A stretch of DNA of 64,000 nucleotides from Denitromonas sp. (GTDB taxonomy: Bacteria; Pseudomonadota; Gammaproteobacteria; Burkholderiales; Rhodocyclaceae): the NCBI RefSeq assembly GCF_034676725.1, contig NZ_JAUCBR010000004.1:310001-374000 (forward strand), written 5' to 3'. Each line of letters opens with the position of its first letter. Within the stretch, counting starts at the first letter, position 1. Positions 17,943 through 25,790 of this stretch are shown here, piece after piece. A program made the translations under genes and the position numbers. The notes beneath the pieces are model-generated. The model was given only the letters and a program-made list of their open reading frames with translations, had not been told where the DNA came from and did not search any database.

Positions 17943-19301
17943 CTATCGGAACAGCGACAGCGCGAGGCCGATCACCGCGCAGGCGGCGATGACCGGAATC
18001 ACCCCGGCCTTGAAGCGCAGCAAGGCCACCGCCGCCCCCAGGGCGATGAGCGCCGACACGGCGTCGAAGCGCCCGTCCAGCCCCTCGGGCCACAGCACGT
18101 GGTAGCCGAAAAACAGCGCCAGGTTGAGCACCACGCCCACCACTGCCGCGGTGATGGCGGTCAGCGGTGCGGTAAGGCGGATCTCGCCATGGGTGGATTC
18201 GACCAGCGGGCCGCCCGCCAGAATGAAGAGGAAGGACGGCAGGAAGGTGAACCAGGTCACCAGGCAGGCCGCCACCGCACCGGCCAGAAAGAGCGACTCC
18301 GGCCCGTAGAAGGCTTTGACATAGCCGCCGACGAAACCAGCGAAGGCGACGACCATGATCAGCGGGCCGGGCGTGGTCTCGCCCAATGCGAGGCCGTCGA
18401 TCATCTGCGTGGGGGTGAGCCAGCCGTAGTGGCCGACCGCGCCCTGATACACATAGGGCAGCACGGCGTAGGCGCCGCCAAAGGTGAGCAAGGCGGCCTT
18501 GGTGAAGAACCAGCCCATCTGGGTGAGCGTGTGATCCCAGCCGAGGCCGGCGGTGAGCAGGCCCATGGGCACGATCCACAGCGCCGCCCCGATGGCGAAC
18601 ACGCCAAGCAGGCGCGACCAGGCGAAGCGCGCATGCGCCGGCGTGGGGGTGTCGTCGTCGATCAGGGCACGGCCAAAGCCCTCGCCCGCCTTGCCATGAC
18701 CGCCGCCCGCCGCAAAGTACCGTGGCGCAACCCGCCCGCCGACGTAACCGATCAGCGTCGCCCCCAGCACGATGGCGGGGAATGGCACGTTGAGCGCGAA
18801 AATGGCCACGAACGACGCCCCGGCAATGCCCCACAGCACATTGTTCTTGAGCGCCCGCGAACCGATGCGGTGCGCCGCCTGCAGCACGATGGCCGTCACC
18901 GCCGGCTTGATGCCGTAGAACAGCCCGGCCACCAGCGGCACATCGCCAAAGGCGATATACACCCACGACAGCCCGATGAGGATGAGCAAGGAGGGCAGCA
19001 CGAACAAGGCGCCGGCGACGATACCGCCCCAGCTACGGTGCATGAGCCAGCCGATGTAGGTGGCGAGTTGTTGCGCCTCGGGGCCGGGCAGCACCATGCA
19101 GTAGTTGAGCGCATGCAAAAAGCGTCGCTCCGACAGCCAGCGCCGGCGCTCGACCAGCTCCTGATGCATGATCGCGATCTGCCCGGCCGGGCCACCAAAG
19201 CTGATGAAGCCGAGCTTGAGCCAGAACAGCACGGCCGCGCGGAAACTGACCGGGGCGGGCGGGGTGTCGTCGACTGCGCGAACGGTTTGCATCGTGTTCA
19301 T
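17943..19301 (-). CDS. chrA: chromate transporter ChrA, long (two-domain) type
   Basis: A 452-residue inner-membrane protein with two homologous CHR domains, residues about 20-200 and 255-440. Each begins with the family motif: FISFGGPAGQIAIMH in the first and LLTFGGAYAVLPY in the second. GPEAQQLATYIGW and GETTPGPLIM are the paired PGP-containing signatures. It exports chromate, driven by proton motive force, in characterised relatives. The ATG overlaps the chrB stop (ATGA). Confidence 0.95.
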   Translation of the reverse strand: MNTMQTVRAVDDTPPAPVSFRAAVLFWLKLGFISFGGPAGQIAIMHQELVERRRWLSERRFLHALNYCMVLPGPEAQQLATYIGWLMHRSWGGIVAGALFVLPSLLILIGLSWVYIAFGDVPLVAGLFYGIKPAVTAIVLQAAHRIGSRALKNNVLWGIAGASFVAIFALNVPFPAIVLGATLIGYVGGRVAPRYFAAGGGHGKAGEGFGRALIDDDTPTPAHARFAWSRLLGVFAIGAALWIVPMGLLTAGLGWDHTLTQMGWFFTKAALLTFGGAYAVLPYVYQGAVGHYGWLTPTQMIDGLALGETTPGPLIMVVAFAGFVGGYVKAFYGPESLFLAGAVAACLVTWFTFLPSFLFILAGGPLVESTHGEIRLTAPLTAITAAVVGVVLNLALFFGYHVLWPEGLDGRFDAVSALIALGAAVALLRFKAGVIPVIAACAVIGLALSLFR

Positions 19302-20236
19302 GTCGTCGCTCCGGCATCAAAGCGCGTCAGCAAGGCATCGAACACCGCGCTGGCCGCGCTCAACAGGGCGTCGTCATCGGCCATCGACTCGCGCAGGCCC
19401 GCCAGCACGCTCTCCACCCCCACCGCTTCGGGCGGCTGCACGCCGCCGACGTCGAGGTAGTGCACCAGCCTGCCCAGACGCGCCAGCGCGGGTTGCACCA
19501 GGCCGAAGCTCGCCATCAGCACTTCAACGCTCACCCGCCCGCCCACATGGCTGAAGCGCGCGCCATCGAAGTCGAAGCCGAGTGCGTCAGCCGGGCAGTC
19601 GCCCGGCGTAGCCAGCCACACGATGCGCGCCGCCGGGTCGATGAACCGACGGATCAGCCACGCGCAGGCGAGGCGGTCCACCCACGGCCGCCGACGCGTC
19701 GCCCAGGTGCGGCCCTGGAAGTCGGCCGGGTCCAACACATCGATCTGCCCGGCGATCGCGTGTGGCTCGTCGGGCGACAGCACACGGGCGGTGTCTTGTT
19801 CCAGCGCCTGCAAGGCCGACGCGACCTGTTGCTGCGCCGCGCCGGGGAAGAAGTCGATGGCGACGATCTGCGCGAGGCTTCTGCGCAGCTTGCGTGCCTG
19901 CTTGACCACCGCCGCCACCGTATCGGCCGACAAGCCCTCGCGCGCGGCGGCGACCTCGGCCAGCAGCGCGGCGTAGTCATCGCCCCGGTCGAACAAGGCG
20001 GCAAAGTCGGCATCGTCCGGCGCGGCCACCTGCAGCACATAGGCACTGCCGCCGCCGTCGCGTACATCGGCGGCCACGTTTTCGAGCAGCTCGGCGCGGG
20101 CAGCCCCCTGCGGCATGAGGTAGACACCGTCACGCAACACCGCTGCGCCAGAGTGCTTGAGTGCGCGCCACGCACGCATGCGCACCGTGGCGTTTTCGGT
20201 GGGCAGGGTGAGGATGAGGGCAAGCCAAGAAGTCAT
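19298..20236 (-). CDS. chrB: chromate resistance protein ChrB
   Basis: 312 residues with the two ChrB parts: an N-terminal domain (WLALILTLPTENATVRMRAWRALKHSGAAVLRDGVYLMP) and a C-terminal domain starting about residue 165 (TWATRRRPWVDRLACAWLIRRFID). ChrB proteins act as chromate-responsive regulators, and the C-terminal part has been linked to chromate reduction. An upstream TTG in frame at 20296 lies in the promoter region; the ATG at 20236 gives the family N-terminus. It is the first gene of chrB-chrA-rhodanese, with palindromes directly upstream. Confidence 0.93.
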   Translation of the reverse strand: MTSWLALILTLPTENATVRMRAWRALKHSGAAVLRDGVYLMPQGAARAELLENVAADVRDGGGSAYVLQVAAPDDADFAALFDRGDDYAALLAEVAAAREGLSADTVAAVVKQARKLRRSLAQIVAIDFFPGAAQQQVASALQALEQDTARVLSPDEPHAIAGQIDVLDPADFQGRTWATRRRPWVDRLACAWLIRRFIDPAARIVWLATPGDCPADALGFDFDGARFSHVGGRVSVEVLMASFGLVQPALARLGRLVHYLDVGGVQPPEAVGVESVLAGLRESMADDDALLSAASAVFDALLTRFDAGATT

Positions 20237-20246
20237 GCAACAAACT

Positions 20247-20277
20247 CTACAACGTCGTAGCGTACATTGCATATGTA
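20247..20277 (-). promoter_or_regulatory. chrB: two inverted repeats upstream of chrB, candidate ChrB operator
   Basis: At 20247-20260 an imperfect 14-bp palindrome CTACAACGTCGTAG (12 of 14 symmetric). At 20263-20277 a perfect inverted repeat TACAT-N5-ATGTA. They lie 11-41 bases before the chrB ATG, where they would overlap the core promoter. Autoregulation by ChrB is inference. Confidence 0.45.
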
Positions 20278-20293
20278 TTTTTATCGCGCCACC

Positions 20294-20319
20294 CAAACAA
20301 AACGGCCCCGCAGGGCCGT
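20294..20319 (-). terminator. rho-independent terminator after amtB
   Basis: On the minus strand the stem ACGGCCC/GGGCCGT (four-base loop) is followed by TTTTGTTT. It sits 26 bp after the amtB stop and separates amtB from the chrB promoter. Confidence 0.85.
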
Positions 20320-20344
20320 CGTGCTGACATGGCTCCAGGCACGC

Positions 20345-21547
20345 TTACCAGCTGGCGTCCCGATCCGGCGTGGCCGAAATCTTGTGGATGGTGAGGTCGG
20401 CGCCTTCGTACTCTTCTTCGGCGTCCAGGCGCAGGCGGGTGACGGTCTTGATGCCGCCATACACCAGCAGGCCACCGGCAAAGGCAAAGGCCACCCCGGC
20501 CACGGTGCCGACGAGCTGGCTCATGAAACTGACGCCGCCCATGCCGCCAAGCGCGGTCGAACCGAAGATGCCGGCGGCAATGCCGCCCCAGGCACCGCAC
20601 AGGCCGTGCAGCGGCCACACGCCGAGCACATCGTCGATCTTCCAGCGGTTCTGGGTGAGGGTGAAGAGCTGGACGAAGAGCACACCGGCCACCACGCCGA
20701 CTGCCAGCGCACCAATCGGGTGCATCAGGTCGGAGCCGGCACACACCGCCACCAGCCCCGCCAGCGGGCCGTTGTGCACAAAGCCCGGGTCGTTCTTGCC
20801 CATCACCAGCGCGGCGAGCGTGCCGCCAACCATGGCCATGAGCGAATTGACCGCGACCAGACCGCTGATGCCTTCCACCGTCTGCGCGCTCATCACGTTG
20901 AAGCCGAACCAGCCCACAGTGAGGATCCAGGCGCCCAGCGCCAGGAAGGGGATGCTGGAGGGCGGGTGCGCGGCGATGGCGCCCGACTTGTTGTAGCGGC
21001 CATGGCGGGCGCCGAGCAGCAGCACCGCAGCCAGCGCAATCCAGCCACCGACGGCATGCACCACGACGCTGCCGGCAAAGTCATGGAAGGTCGCGCCAAA
21101 AGTGGCCTCCAGCCAGGCCTGGAAGCCGAAGTTGCTGTTCCAGATCAGGCCTTCGAAGAAGGGATAGACCAGACCGACCAGCAGCGCGGTCGCCGCCAGT
21201 TGCGGGTAGAAGCGCGCCCGCTCGGCGATACCGCCGGAGATGATCGCCGGAATGGCGGCGGCGAAAGTGAGCAGGAAGAAGAACTTCACCAGGTCGTAGC
21301 CACTGCGCGCGGCCAGCACATCGGCGCCCTGGAAGAAGCTGACACCATAGGCGACGGCGTAGCCGACAAAGAAGTAGGCAATGGTCGACACGCTGAAGTC
21401 GACCAGGATCTTGACCAGCGCATTGACCTGGTTCTTGCGGCGAACGGTGCCGACTTCGAGAAACGCGAAGCCCGCGTGCATGGCCAGCACCATGATGGCG
21501 CCCAACAGCACGAAGAGGACGTCACTGGATGTCTTGAACTGCTCCAT
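20345..21547 (-). CDS. amtB: ammonium transporter Amt
   Basis: A 400-residue ammonium channel with eleven expected membrane segments. Conserved features are FHDFAGSVVVHAVGGW (the Asp and first pore His) and GVWPLHGLCGAWGG (second pore His). There is no cleavable signal sequence; the start MEQFKTSSDVLFVLLGAIMV lacks the presequence of E. coli AmtB. The ATG at 21547 has AAGGAG eight bases upstream. No glnK lies beside it. A sigma-54 promoter and two NtrC boxes upstream indicate induction under nitrogen limitation, and ntrBC is encoded 13 kb away. The C-terminal tail EEEYEGADLTIHKI is the PII-contact region in the family. Confidence 0.95.
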   Translation of the reverse strand: MEQFKTSSDVLFVLLGAIMVLAMHAGFAFLEVGTVRRKNQVNALVKILVDFSVSTIAYFFVGYAVAYGVSFFQGADVLAARSGYDLVKFFFLLTFAAAIPAIISGGIAERARFYPQLAATALLVGLVYPFFEGLIWNSNFGFQAWLEATFGATFHDFAGSVVVHAVGGWIALAAVLLLGARHGRYNKSGAIAAHPPSSIPFLALGAWILTVGWFGFNVMSAQTVEGISGLVAVNSLMAMVGGTLAALVMGKNDPGFVHNGPLAGLVAVCAGSDLMHPIGALAVGVVAGVLFVQLFTLTQNRWKIDDVLGVWPLHGLCGAWGGIAAGIFGSTALGGMGGVSFMSQLVGTVAGVAFAFAGGLLVYGGIKTVTRLRLDAEEEYEGADLTIHKISATPDRDASW

Positions 21548-21581
21548 GGAAATGCTCCTTTTGCACAATGGCGGAGCATTT

Positions 21582-21597
21582 AGCAGATCACGTGCCA
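21582..21597 (-). promoter_or_regulatory. amtB: sigma-54 promoter of amtB
   Basis: Minus-strand TGGCACGTGATCTGCT matches the -24/-12 consensus, with GG and GC ten bases apart. It lies about 35 bp upstream of the amtB ATG, giving a predicted start near 21571. Confidence 0.85.
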
Positions 21598-21660
21598 GCT
21601 ACAGCTTTCTTTGTTTTCAGCAACTTAGCAAGTCACGCCCCAAAGCAGCGCATCACAACA

Positions 21661-21675
21661 GCACCATTGCGGTGC
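21661..21675. promoter_or_regulatory. amtB: NtrC box 1 of amtB
   Basis: GCACCATTGCGGTGC is a GCACC-N5-GGTGC palindrome, the NtrC enhancer pattern, centred about 97 bp upstream of the predicted sigma-54 start. Confidence 0.8.
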
Positions 21676-21722
21676 GCCCCGGGGCCCAAACGGCCCCATC
21701 AGCGTGCATGGGCTCGGCACAA

Positions 21723-21739
21723 TGCGTCATTGCGGTGCA
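21723..21739. promoter_or_regulatory. amtB: NtrC box 2 of amtB, overlapping the end of mltA
   Basis: TGCGTCATTGCGGTGCA matches NtrC boxes in one full half-site (GGTGCA) and four of five bases of the other. It is about 160 bp upstream of the predicted amtB start and covers the mltA stop codon at 21727. Confidence 0.6.
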
Positions 21740-22992
21740 AGCGTCTTGGGCAGCAGCACCCACATGGCACCGGCCTGCTTCATGCGGCCGGCCTCCGCCC
21801 CGGCGGCATCGCCGAAGCCCCAGAAGAAGTCGGCCCGCACCCCGCCGCGGATGGCACTGCCGGTGTCCTGCGCCATCACCAGCTGGCGCAGCGGCTGTCT
21901 GGTGTTGGGACGGGTGGTGTCGAGGAACACCGGCGCCCCCAGCGGCACGCTCTGGCGATCGACCGCGATGCTGCGCTCGGCCACCAGCGGCACACCGAGC
22001 GCGCCGATGGGGCCTTCGTCGTTCGCCGGCAGGGGGCGGAAGAAGACATAGCTGGGGTTCTGGTCGAGCAGTTCGCGCAAGCGCGAGGGGTTGGCACGCG
22101 CCCAGCGCTGGATGCCCTGCATCGAGGCCTCGGAGAGCTTCAGCGCGCCCTGCTCCACCAACCACTTGCCGATCGACTTGTAGGGGTGGCCGTTCTGGTC
22201 GGCATAGCCGATGCGCAGAAAGCTGCCGTCGGGCAGCTCGACCCGGCCCGAGCCCTGCACCTGCAGGAAGAACAGTGCGATCGGGTCGTCCGCCCAGGCC
22301 AGCACCGGCGCGGGGAAGGCGTCGCCCTGCGCGGCCACGTCGCGTCGTGTCCAGTAGGGCACCAACCGGTTGCCCTCGAGCCGGCCGCGCAGGCGCAAGG
22401 GCTTGAGCTCGGGGTAGATGCTCGCCAGGTCGACCGACACCATGTCCTGCGGCACGCCATGGATCGGCCACGCGTACTGGGCGGAGCGGTCGACACTGCC
22501 GCGGATTAGCGGCTCGTAATAGCCGGTGACCAGGCCGCTGGTGCTGTTGTCGGCATTGCGCACCTGCCAGGGGCGAAAGTTGCTGTCGAAGAACTGGCGC
22601 ACCACGGCGCGCGGCGGCGCATCGCCCAGCGCGTCGGCCTGCGCGCACACCGACGCCCAGGCGGCGTCCTTGCGCAGCACGCGGCAGGAGCGCTGCCAGG
22701 CGGGCCACGCGGCCTCGATGGCATCGGCCTGCCAGCCCGGCAGGTCGGTCCAGCGCGCAGCGACCAGCCGACCGGGCGCCACTGCAGGCGCAGCCACCGG
22801 CGCCGACGGAGGCGCCACAGGGGCAGGCTGCGGTTTGGGCGGCACCGGCGCGGGCGCCGGCTGCGGCACGGTTTGCGTCACCGGCGGCACCTGGGCGCAG
22901 GGCGGACAGTCAAGCGGGCGCTCGGTGGCGCAGGCCGACAAAAAGACACACAACCCGGCCACACGGAGCCAGGCGGGCAGACGAAGGAACAT
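21727..22992 (-). CDS. mltA: membrane-bound lytic murein transglycosylase A
   Basis: A 421-residue lipoprotein. The signal peptide MFLRLPAWLRVAGLCVFLSAC carries a lipobox LSAC at about residue 21, and a Pro/Ala-rich linker (residues about 35-80) precedes the MltA domain. Conserved stretches include TGYYEPLIRGS, QVQGSGRVELPDG and, near the end, AQDTGSAIRGGVRADFFWGFGDAAG with the catalytic Asp. It cleaves peptidoglycan to 1,6-anhydro-muropeptides at the outer membrane. The start at 22992 is set by the signal peptide; the ORF is open upstream. Confidence 0.93.
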   Translation of the reverse strand: MFLRLPAWLRVAGLCVFLSACATERPLDCPPCAQVPPVTQTVPQPAPAPVPPKPQPAPVAPPSAPVAAPAVAPGRLVAARWTDLPGWQADAIEAAWPAWQRSCRVLRKDAAWASVCAQADALGDAPPRAVVRQFFDSNFRPWQVRNADNSTSGLVTGYYEPLIRGSVDRSAQYAWPIHGVPQDMVSVDLASIYPELKPLRLRGRLEGNRLVPYWTRRDVAAQGDAFPAPVLAWADDPIALFFLQVQGSGRVELPDGSFLRIGYADQNGHPYKSIGKWLVEQGALKLSEASMQGIQRWARANPSRLRELLDQNPSYVFFRPLPANDEGPIGALGVPLVAERSIAVDRQSVPLGAPVFLDTTRPNTRQPLRQLVMAQDTGSAIRGGVRADFFWGFGDAAGAEAGRMKQAGAMWVLLPKTLAPQ

Positions 22993-23077
22993 GGCGAACA
23001 GATCAGTTACACTCGAACGAGCGAAGCCGGCAGTATAGCCGCGACCGCCCTCCTCCAACCTGCCACCGGAGCCTGCC

Positions 23078-23188
23078 ATGTGGGTGATCCTGCTCGAAGC
23101 CGGCGTTGCGCTGGCATTGTTGCTCGTGATTGTCTGGGCCACCTGGCCACGCAAGAAGAACACCACCGATGACACCGACCACCCCTGA
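23078..23188 (+). CDS. 36-residue single-span membrane protein, unknown
   Basis: A short ORF divergent from mltA. It starts MWVILLEAGVALALLLVIV, a hydrophobic span of about 20 residues, then WATWPRKKN and an Asp/Thr-rich tail. CCGGAGCCTGCC before the ATG is a usable ribosome site. The last 20 bases overlap the start of the DUF815 ATPase gene, so the two would be translationally coupled. Predicted topology is N-out or N-in with a cytosolic basic stretch after the helix; the positive-inside rule favours a cytosolic C-terminus. No family is recognised. Support comes from composition, ribosome site and overlap only. Confidence 0.55.
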   Translation: MWVILLEAGVALALLLVIVWATWPRKKNTTDDTDHP

Positions 23189-24044
23189 CCTGGCCGCCTT
23201 TTTTGCGCGGCTCGAAAAAACCCTCGATCGGCTCGACGCCTGGCTGCCCGCCCCGCCGGCCGCGCCGGACTGGAACAGCGCCATTGCCTTCCGCTGGCTG
23301 CGCCGCGGCGCCCAGGCCCGGCTCGAGGCCATTCCCCACCCGCACCTGATCCGCGTCGAAGACCTGCAGGATGTGGCCGACCAGGTCGAGCGCCTCGACG
23401 CCAACACCCGCCAGTTCGTCAAAGGGCGCCGCGCCAACAACGCGCTGCTCACCGGCGCGCGCGGCACCGGCAAATCCTCACTGGTCAAGGCCATGCTGGC
23501 GCGCTACGCCGACAAGGGCCTGCGCCTGATCGAGGTGGACAAGCAGGACTTGATGGATCTGCCGGAGATCGTCGAACTGGTGCGCCAGCGCCCCGAGCGC
23601 TTCGTGCTGTTCTGCGACGACCTCTCCTTCGAGGACGCCGAGCCGGCCTACAAGGCGCTCAAGAGCGTGCTCGACGGCTCGCTCGCCGCGGTGCCCGACA
23701 ACGTCATCATCTACGCCACCTCCAACCGGCGCCACCTGATGCCCGAGTACCACGCCGAGAACCGCGAGGCACACAACATCGACGGCGAGATCCACCCCGG
23801 CGAAGCGGTCGAGGAGAAAATCTCACTGTCCGAGCGCTTCGGCCTGTGGCTGTCCTTCTACCCCTTCAGCCAGGATGCGTATCTGGACATCGTGGCGCAC
23901 TGGCTGGGCGAATTCGGCGTCAGCGCCGCCAAGATCGAAAAAGCCCGCACCGACGCCCTGCAGTGGGCACTGATGCGCGGCTCGCGCAGCGGCCGCGTGG
24001 CCTGGCAGTTCGCCCGCGACTACGCCGGCCGGCACACCAAGTGA
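23169..24044 (+). CDS. DUF815 AAA-type ATPase
   Basis: About 291 residues of the DUF815 family of cytosolic P-loop ATPases. Walker A is LLTGARGTGKSSLVKAML, Walker B is RFVLFCDDLSFEDAE, and a sensor-like ATSNRRHLMPE follows. The start MTPTTPDLAAFFARL at 23169 lies inside the preceding small ORF; an earlier in-frame codon at 23130 is possible but lacks a site. The biological role of DUF815 is not established. It precedes the Nudix-ThiE gene by seven bases. Confidence 0.88.
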   Translation: MTPTTPDLAAFFARLEKTLDRLDAWLPAPPAAPDWNSAIAFRWLRRGAQARLEAIPHPHLIRVEDLQDVADQVERLDANTRQFVKGRRANNALLTGARGTGKSSLVKAMLARYADKGLRLIEVDKQDLMDLPEIVELVRQRPERFVLFCDDLSFEDAEPAYKALKSVLDGSLAAVPDNVIIYATSNRRHLMPEYHAENREAHNIDGEIHPGEAVEEKISLSERFGLWLSFYPFSQDAYLDIVAHWLGEFGVSAAKIEKARTDALQWALMRGSRSGRVAWQFARDYAGRHTK

Positions 24045-24051
24045 GGCCCGC

Positions 24052-25005
24052 ATGACCGACTCCCCCGCCCCCAAGAAACGCGTGGACGTCGCCGCCGCCG
24101 TCATCACCCAGGCCGACGGCAGCGTGCTGCTCGGCCAGCGCGCCCCTGGCACCTTCTACCCCGGCTACTGGGAGTTCCCCGGCGGCAAGGTCGAGCCCGG
24201 CGAGGATCCGCGCGCCGCGCTGATCCGCGAACTCGACGAGGAACTGGGCATCACCGTCGACACCTGCTGGCCGTGGCTGATGCGCGAGCACGACTACGAA
24301 CACGCCAACGTGCGCCTGCACTTCTTTGAAGTGCCCGAGTGGACCGGCGACATCAACGATCATGTGCACAGCGCCCTGGCGTGGGACCACCCCGACCGCT
24401 TCGTGGTCAGCCCCATGCTGCCGGCCAACGGCCCCATCCTCAAGGCGCTGCGCCTGCCGCGCGAAATGGGCATCACCGACGCCGCCCACCTGGGCGCCGA
24501 GGCGCAGCTCGACGCGCTCGACCGCGCCCTGGGCCGCGGCCTCAAGCTGGTGCAGATCCGCGACACCACGCTCGACACCGCCCCGCGCGAGCGCCTCGCG
24601 CATCATGTGGTCCAGCGCTGCAATGCGGCCGGCGCGTTGGCCGTGGTCAATGGCGACGCCGATCTGGCCCGGCGCACCGGCGCCCACGGCCTGCACCTGC
24701 CGGCCCGCCAGCTCATGGCCTGCGGCACCCGGCCCGATTTCGAGTGGGTCGGCGCCTCCTGTCACACCCGCGCCGAGCTCGAACACTGCGCCAAACTCGG
24801 CCTCGATTACGCTGTGGTCGGCCATGTCAACGCCACCCCCAGCCATCCGAACACCCCGGCACTGGGCTGGGACGGCTTCCATGCCCTGACCCGCCTGCTG
24901 CCCATGCCGGTGTTCGCCATCGGCGGCGTCAGCCTCGACCACATGGGGCTCGCTCGCAGCTATGGCGCGCACGGCGTGGCCGGAATTCGGGGGAGCTGGG
25001 GCTAA
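24052..25005 (+). CDS. Nudix hydrolase fused to a thiamine-phosphate-synthase-like domain
   Basis: 317 residues in two domains. Residues 8-135 are a MutT-like Nudix hydrolase with an intact Nudix box, GGKVEPGEDPRAALIRE then LDEELGI. Residues about 150-317 form a ThiE/TenI-like barrel (GLKLVQIRD, LAVVNGDADLARRTGAHGLHLP, VGASCHTRAELEHCAKLGLDY, VFAIGGV). This architecture is a known proteobacterial family (MutT/ThiE fusion) thought to clean oxidised nucleotides or pyrimidine by-products. The second activity is unproven, because the diphosphate-binding residues of true ThiE are only partly kept. It is probably co-transcribed with the DUF815 gene. Confidence 0.9.
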   Translation: MTDSPAPKKRVDVAAAVITQADGSVLLGQRAPGTFYPGYWEFPGGKVEPGEDPRAALIRELDEELGITVDTCWPWLMREHDYEHANVRLHFFEVPEWTGDINDHVHSALAWDHPDRFVVSPMLPANGPILKALRLPREMGITDAAHLGAEAQLDALDRALGRGLKLVQIRDTTLDTAPRERLAHHVVQRCNAAGALAVVNGDADLARRTGAHGLHLPARQLMACGTRPDFEWVGASCHTRAELEHCAKLGLDYAVVGHVNATPSHPNTPALGWDGFHALTRLLPMPVFAIGGVSLDHMGLARSYGAHGVAGIRGSWG

Positions 25006-25288
25006 GCTGGCGGGCAGGCGGAACGCCGTTGTCGATGACATTCACGATGTCGCGGCCGTCGAACCCGCGCTTGGCGTGCCACGAGCGACAGCCGGCTTGA
25101 CGCCAACCTCCGGGCCCACCCGCCCGATGCCCTGACGCCCCTCCACGATAGCGCGTGGCGCCATCGCTGCCTTGCACGCCGTGTCGACGCCATCAAGGGC
25201 CAGGGCGGCGTGCACTCTGGCGCATCACGACCCCGCTGTCCTCGACGATGGGGCCCTCGACCCGATCGCGACCATCGGCGCGCCCGCG
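25006..25288. other. gene-free stretch between the Nudix gene and the MarR regulator
   Basis: 283 bases of high GC with no ORF on either strand that resembles a protein and no clear terminator. The composition and broken short frames suggest a decayed gene, but nothing identifiable remains. Confidence 0.4.
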
Positions 25289-25705
25289 TCAGCGCCACCC
25301 CGGCAAAGAAAATTCCTGCTGCAGCAACTCTCGCTCGGTTCGGTGGGCATCCGCCAACTCGGCGACCAGCTCACGGCCTTTCGGTAGCAAGTGGACCTCC
25401 ACCAGGCGCCGATCCGCCTGGCTCGCCCGGCGCTGGACCAGGCCAAGCTTTTCACAGCGGTCGACCAGGGCCACCACACCGTGGTGCTTGGCTTGCAGCC
25501 GCTCGGCAATTTCACTGATCGAGGCCCACTCCCGGCCCGGGAAGCCCAGCACATGCAGCAAGAGCTGGTATTGCAGCAGGGTCACGCCTGCGGCCTGGCA
25601 CAGGTCTTCGCTGGCGCGCAGATAACAGCGCAAGCGGTAGCGGAAGTGCGAGAGGCGTTCGATGTCGGCCTTGGTCGGCGGACTTGACATAGCGGATTCC
25701 GGCAT
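25289..25705 (-). CDS. MarR-family transcriptional regulator
   Basis: 138 residues with the MarR winged helix: LLLHVLGFPGREWASISEIAERLQAKHHGVVALVDRCEKLGLVQRR, then the wing ASQADRRLVEVHLLPKG. The start could be the ATG at 25705 or at 25690. It is divergent from the YIP1-type membrane gene, and a perfect palindrome TATCATG-T-CATGATA lies between them. It is thus probably an autorepressor that also controls the neighbour. The inducing ligand is unknown. Confidence 0.9.
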   Translation of the reverse strand: MPESAMSSPPTKADIERLSHFRYRLRCYLRASEDLCQAAGVTLLQYQLLLHVLGFPGREWASISEIAERLQAKHHGVVALVDRCEKLGLVQRRASQADRRLVEVHLLPKGRELVAELADAHRTERELLQQEFSLPGWR

Positions 25706-25719
25706 CTAAGTTGTATTTA

Positions 25720-25734
25720 TATCATGTCATGATA
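25720..25734. promoter_or_regulatory. MarR operator: perfect 7-1-7 palindrome
   Basis: TATCATGTCATGATA, 15 bases before the marR-type ATG and 57 before the divergent gene's ATG, in the only AT-rich patch of the interval. Its size and symmetry fit a MarR dimer site. Confidence 0.65.
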
Positions 25735-25790
25735 CATATCACGCGCATGCCTGCCCTCACGCCTGCGCCACGCCAGAAGGAGAACAAATC

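Noticed and set aside
16356..19460. A 1034-codon plus-strand frame opposite the AlkZ-like, rhodanese and chrA genes
   Set aside because: Three well-supported minus-strand genes occupy the region; the frame is rich in Gln, Arg and His as expected from the antisense of GC-rich codons.
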